From the NCBI GenBank assembly GCA_035236585.1, contig CP141136.1:51353136-51417135 (forward strand): DNA of 64,000 nt, in the 5' to 3' direction. Both the position numbers and the translations under genes were made by a program. This DNA comes from Warburgia ugandensis (Eukaryota; Streptophyta; Magnoliopsida; Canellales; Canellaceae). This document shows positions 62,917 to 64,000 of the stretch, one piece after another. Every line of letters begins with the position of its first letter. Position 1 is the first letter of the stretch. The notes beneath the pieces were generated by a model. That model searched no databases. It saw only the letters and a program-made list of their open reading frames with translations, and was not told where the DNA came from.

Positions 62917-64000
62917 TGTGATGACCCAGGTTTTTGAACCACATTTTATAATACATTGCTCAAAGGAAGGGCCCTTAAATGTGAAAAAAAAATAAATTTC
63001 GCAAACAATGCAGGGAAAATTCTTTTCATTTAAATTCATTTTGAACAAAACCCAAGTCTCACTAGAAGATACATAATACACATAGCCATTTCGTACAAAA
63101 TAAAATTTTATTGAATACCAGGATTCATCCAATGGTTCACCCTTACACAACCCTATATTAGGTTACAACCCATTGTCCAAAATTACATAATCCAAAATTC
63201 AAACCTCACCTTACAATAAAAACACTCAATACAATACACTCTCAAATAAGGAAAAATTACATATCTTCAGATACATACTTTGATTTTCTTATTTTCTTCA
63301 AATCTTCTACTGTCTTGCTCCTAGATCTTCAAGCTTTAATCCCTTAAGTCCTTTATGGCCTTGAGCTTCTTTCCCTCCTTCTCTATGCCTGAGGTATTGT
63401 AAACATAAAAACATGTACAATACCTCAGCAAGCTATGCTTGGTAGGGAATACAAAAATATACTACTTCATCAATACAAGGATACTTACCTCAATCATTAA
63501 GCCCTCATGAGTCATCTCATTCTCATATATAGAAGATATACATTATTTATGTAGTACATGACAACTTAGTTAATATATTGAAGATTACTCAAAACTTGTT
63601 CCTTCCCCTAGCTATACTTCCACTTAGGAGAGTAATTGTGGCGACCTAGGTTTTTATAACACATTTTATAATACATTTTGTAAAGATAGGGCCCTTAGAG
63701 TAAAAAAATTTCGCAAACCAAAGCAGTGGAAATTATTTTCTTTAGAATTTGTTTTGTAAAACCTAAGTCACCACCTCATACATAACATAAGTAGAATTTT
63801 GTATAAGATAAAATTCCATTGAAGGAATATTCTTTTATTAAACTTCAGGATCCATCCAGTGGTTCATAGTACACAGCCCATTGTATCCTTACAATACTTG
63901 TCCAAATATACAATCCAAATTACAAAGTTCAAAATTCAATACATGTTCTAATATAATGTTTCAAGGGATATACCCTGATTACTTATTCTTCAATTGTTCT
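62917..64000 (-). mobile_element. LTR1-related LTR, cut by the window edge
   Basis: Plus-strand reading begins TGTGATGACCCAGGTTTTTG. At +135 it has AAACCCAAGTCTCACTAGAAG, then the block CCATCCAATGGTTCACCCTTACACAACCC and TATTGTAAACATAAAAACATGTACAATACCTCAGCAAGC, shared with 41744-45709. The other end is outside. Confidence 0.65.
63639..64000 (-). mobile_element. Second LTR1-related LTR start nested in the previous one, cut by the window edge
   Basis: Begins TGTGGCGACCTAGGTTTTTATAAC and repeats the first 360 bp pattern of 62917 (ACATTTTATAATACATT, GGGCCCTTA, AAACCTAAGTCACCACC, GGATCCATCCAGTGGTTCA). It starts 722 bp into the first LTR, consistent with nested insertion. Confidence 0.6.

Overview
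The window reads as repeat-rich intergenic DNA from the nuclear genome of a flowering plant. It holds plant-type DUF4218/DUF4216 En/Spm (CACTA) sequence, Ty3/gypsy chromovirus-like integrase ends, an Au-type SINE, a TRIM with a tRNA-iMet primer site, plant RTE LINEs and long TG...CA LTRs with 5-bp target duplications. I found no intact host protein gene, rRNA, functional tRNA or CRISPR array. No species can be named from the sequence alone.

Layout. 1-3256 is the 3' part of a CACTA element. 3257-5109 is a decayed gypsy integrase (copy T1) interrupted by two TRIMs in opposite orientation. The T1 3' LTR starts at 5110 after a purine tract. It is split by two head-to-tail LTRs of a second family (LTR-2 #1 and #2, 5612-19187) and resumes at 19188-21667. 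LTR-2 #1 carries an RTE LINE (7872-14043, minus), which itself carries a solo LTR (10895-13626). LTR-2 #2 carries another solo LTR (15764-18656). 21668-22117 is a second integrase remnant (T2), followed by its LTR (22118 to about 24780), LTR-2 #3 with an Au SINE, and a candidate minus-strand solo LTR (26786-28876). 28882-30473 is a third pol remnant (T3). Its LTR begins at 30474 and appears cut into pieces by four solo LTRs (32448-35442, 35841-38741, 38890-41560, 41744-45709) and a second RTE LINE (46145-49322). Another solo LTR lies at 49596-52168. 52430-54830 has a different, non-repeat texture, possibly organelle-derived. 54.9-55.5 kb holds SINE-like units. 55638 to about 60990 is a fourth LTR-2-like unit with a 1.25-kb pyrimidine tract and a solo LTR (57673-60488). 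The right edge holds a SINE with perfect 12-bp target duplications and two more LTR starts that run out of the window.

One LTR family ('LTR1', sense start TGTAATGACC, sense end GGGTCGTCACA) supplies 8 well-bounded copies, one candidate and two edge copies, about 26.7 kb or 42% of the window, with no internal region attached to any of them. The TATA box fixes the transcription strand, and the same promoter-proximal palindromes recur in several copies. Nothing here works together as a pathway. The interest lies in the nesting order, the excess of solo LTRs, and conserved repeat and palindrome structure inside the LTRs and the LINE 5' UTR.
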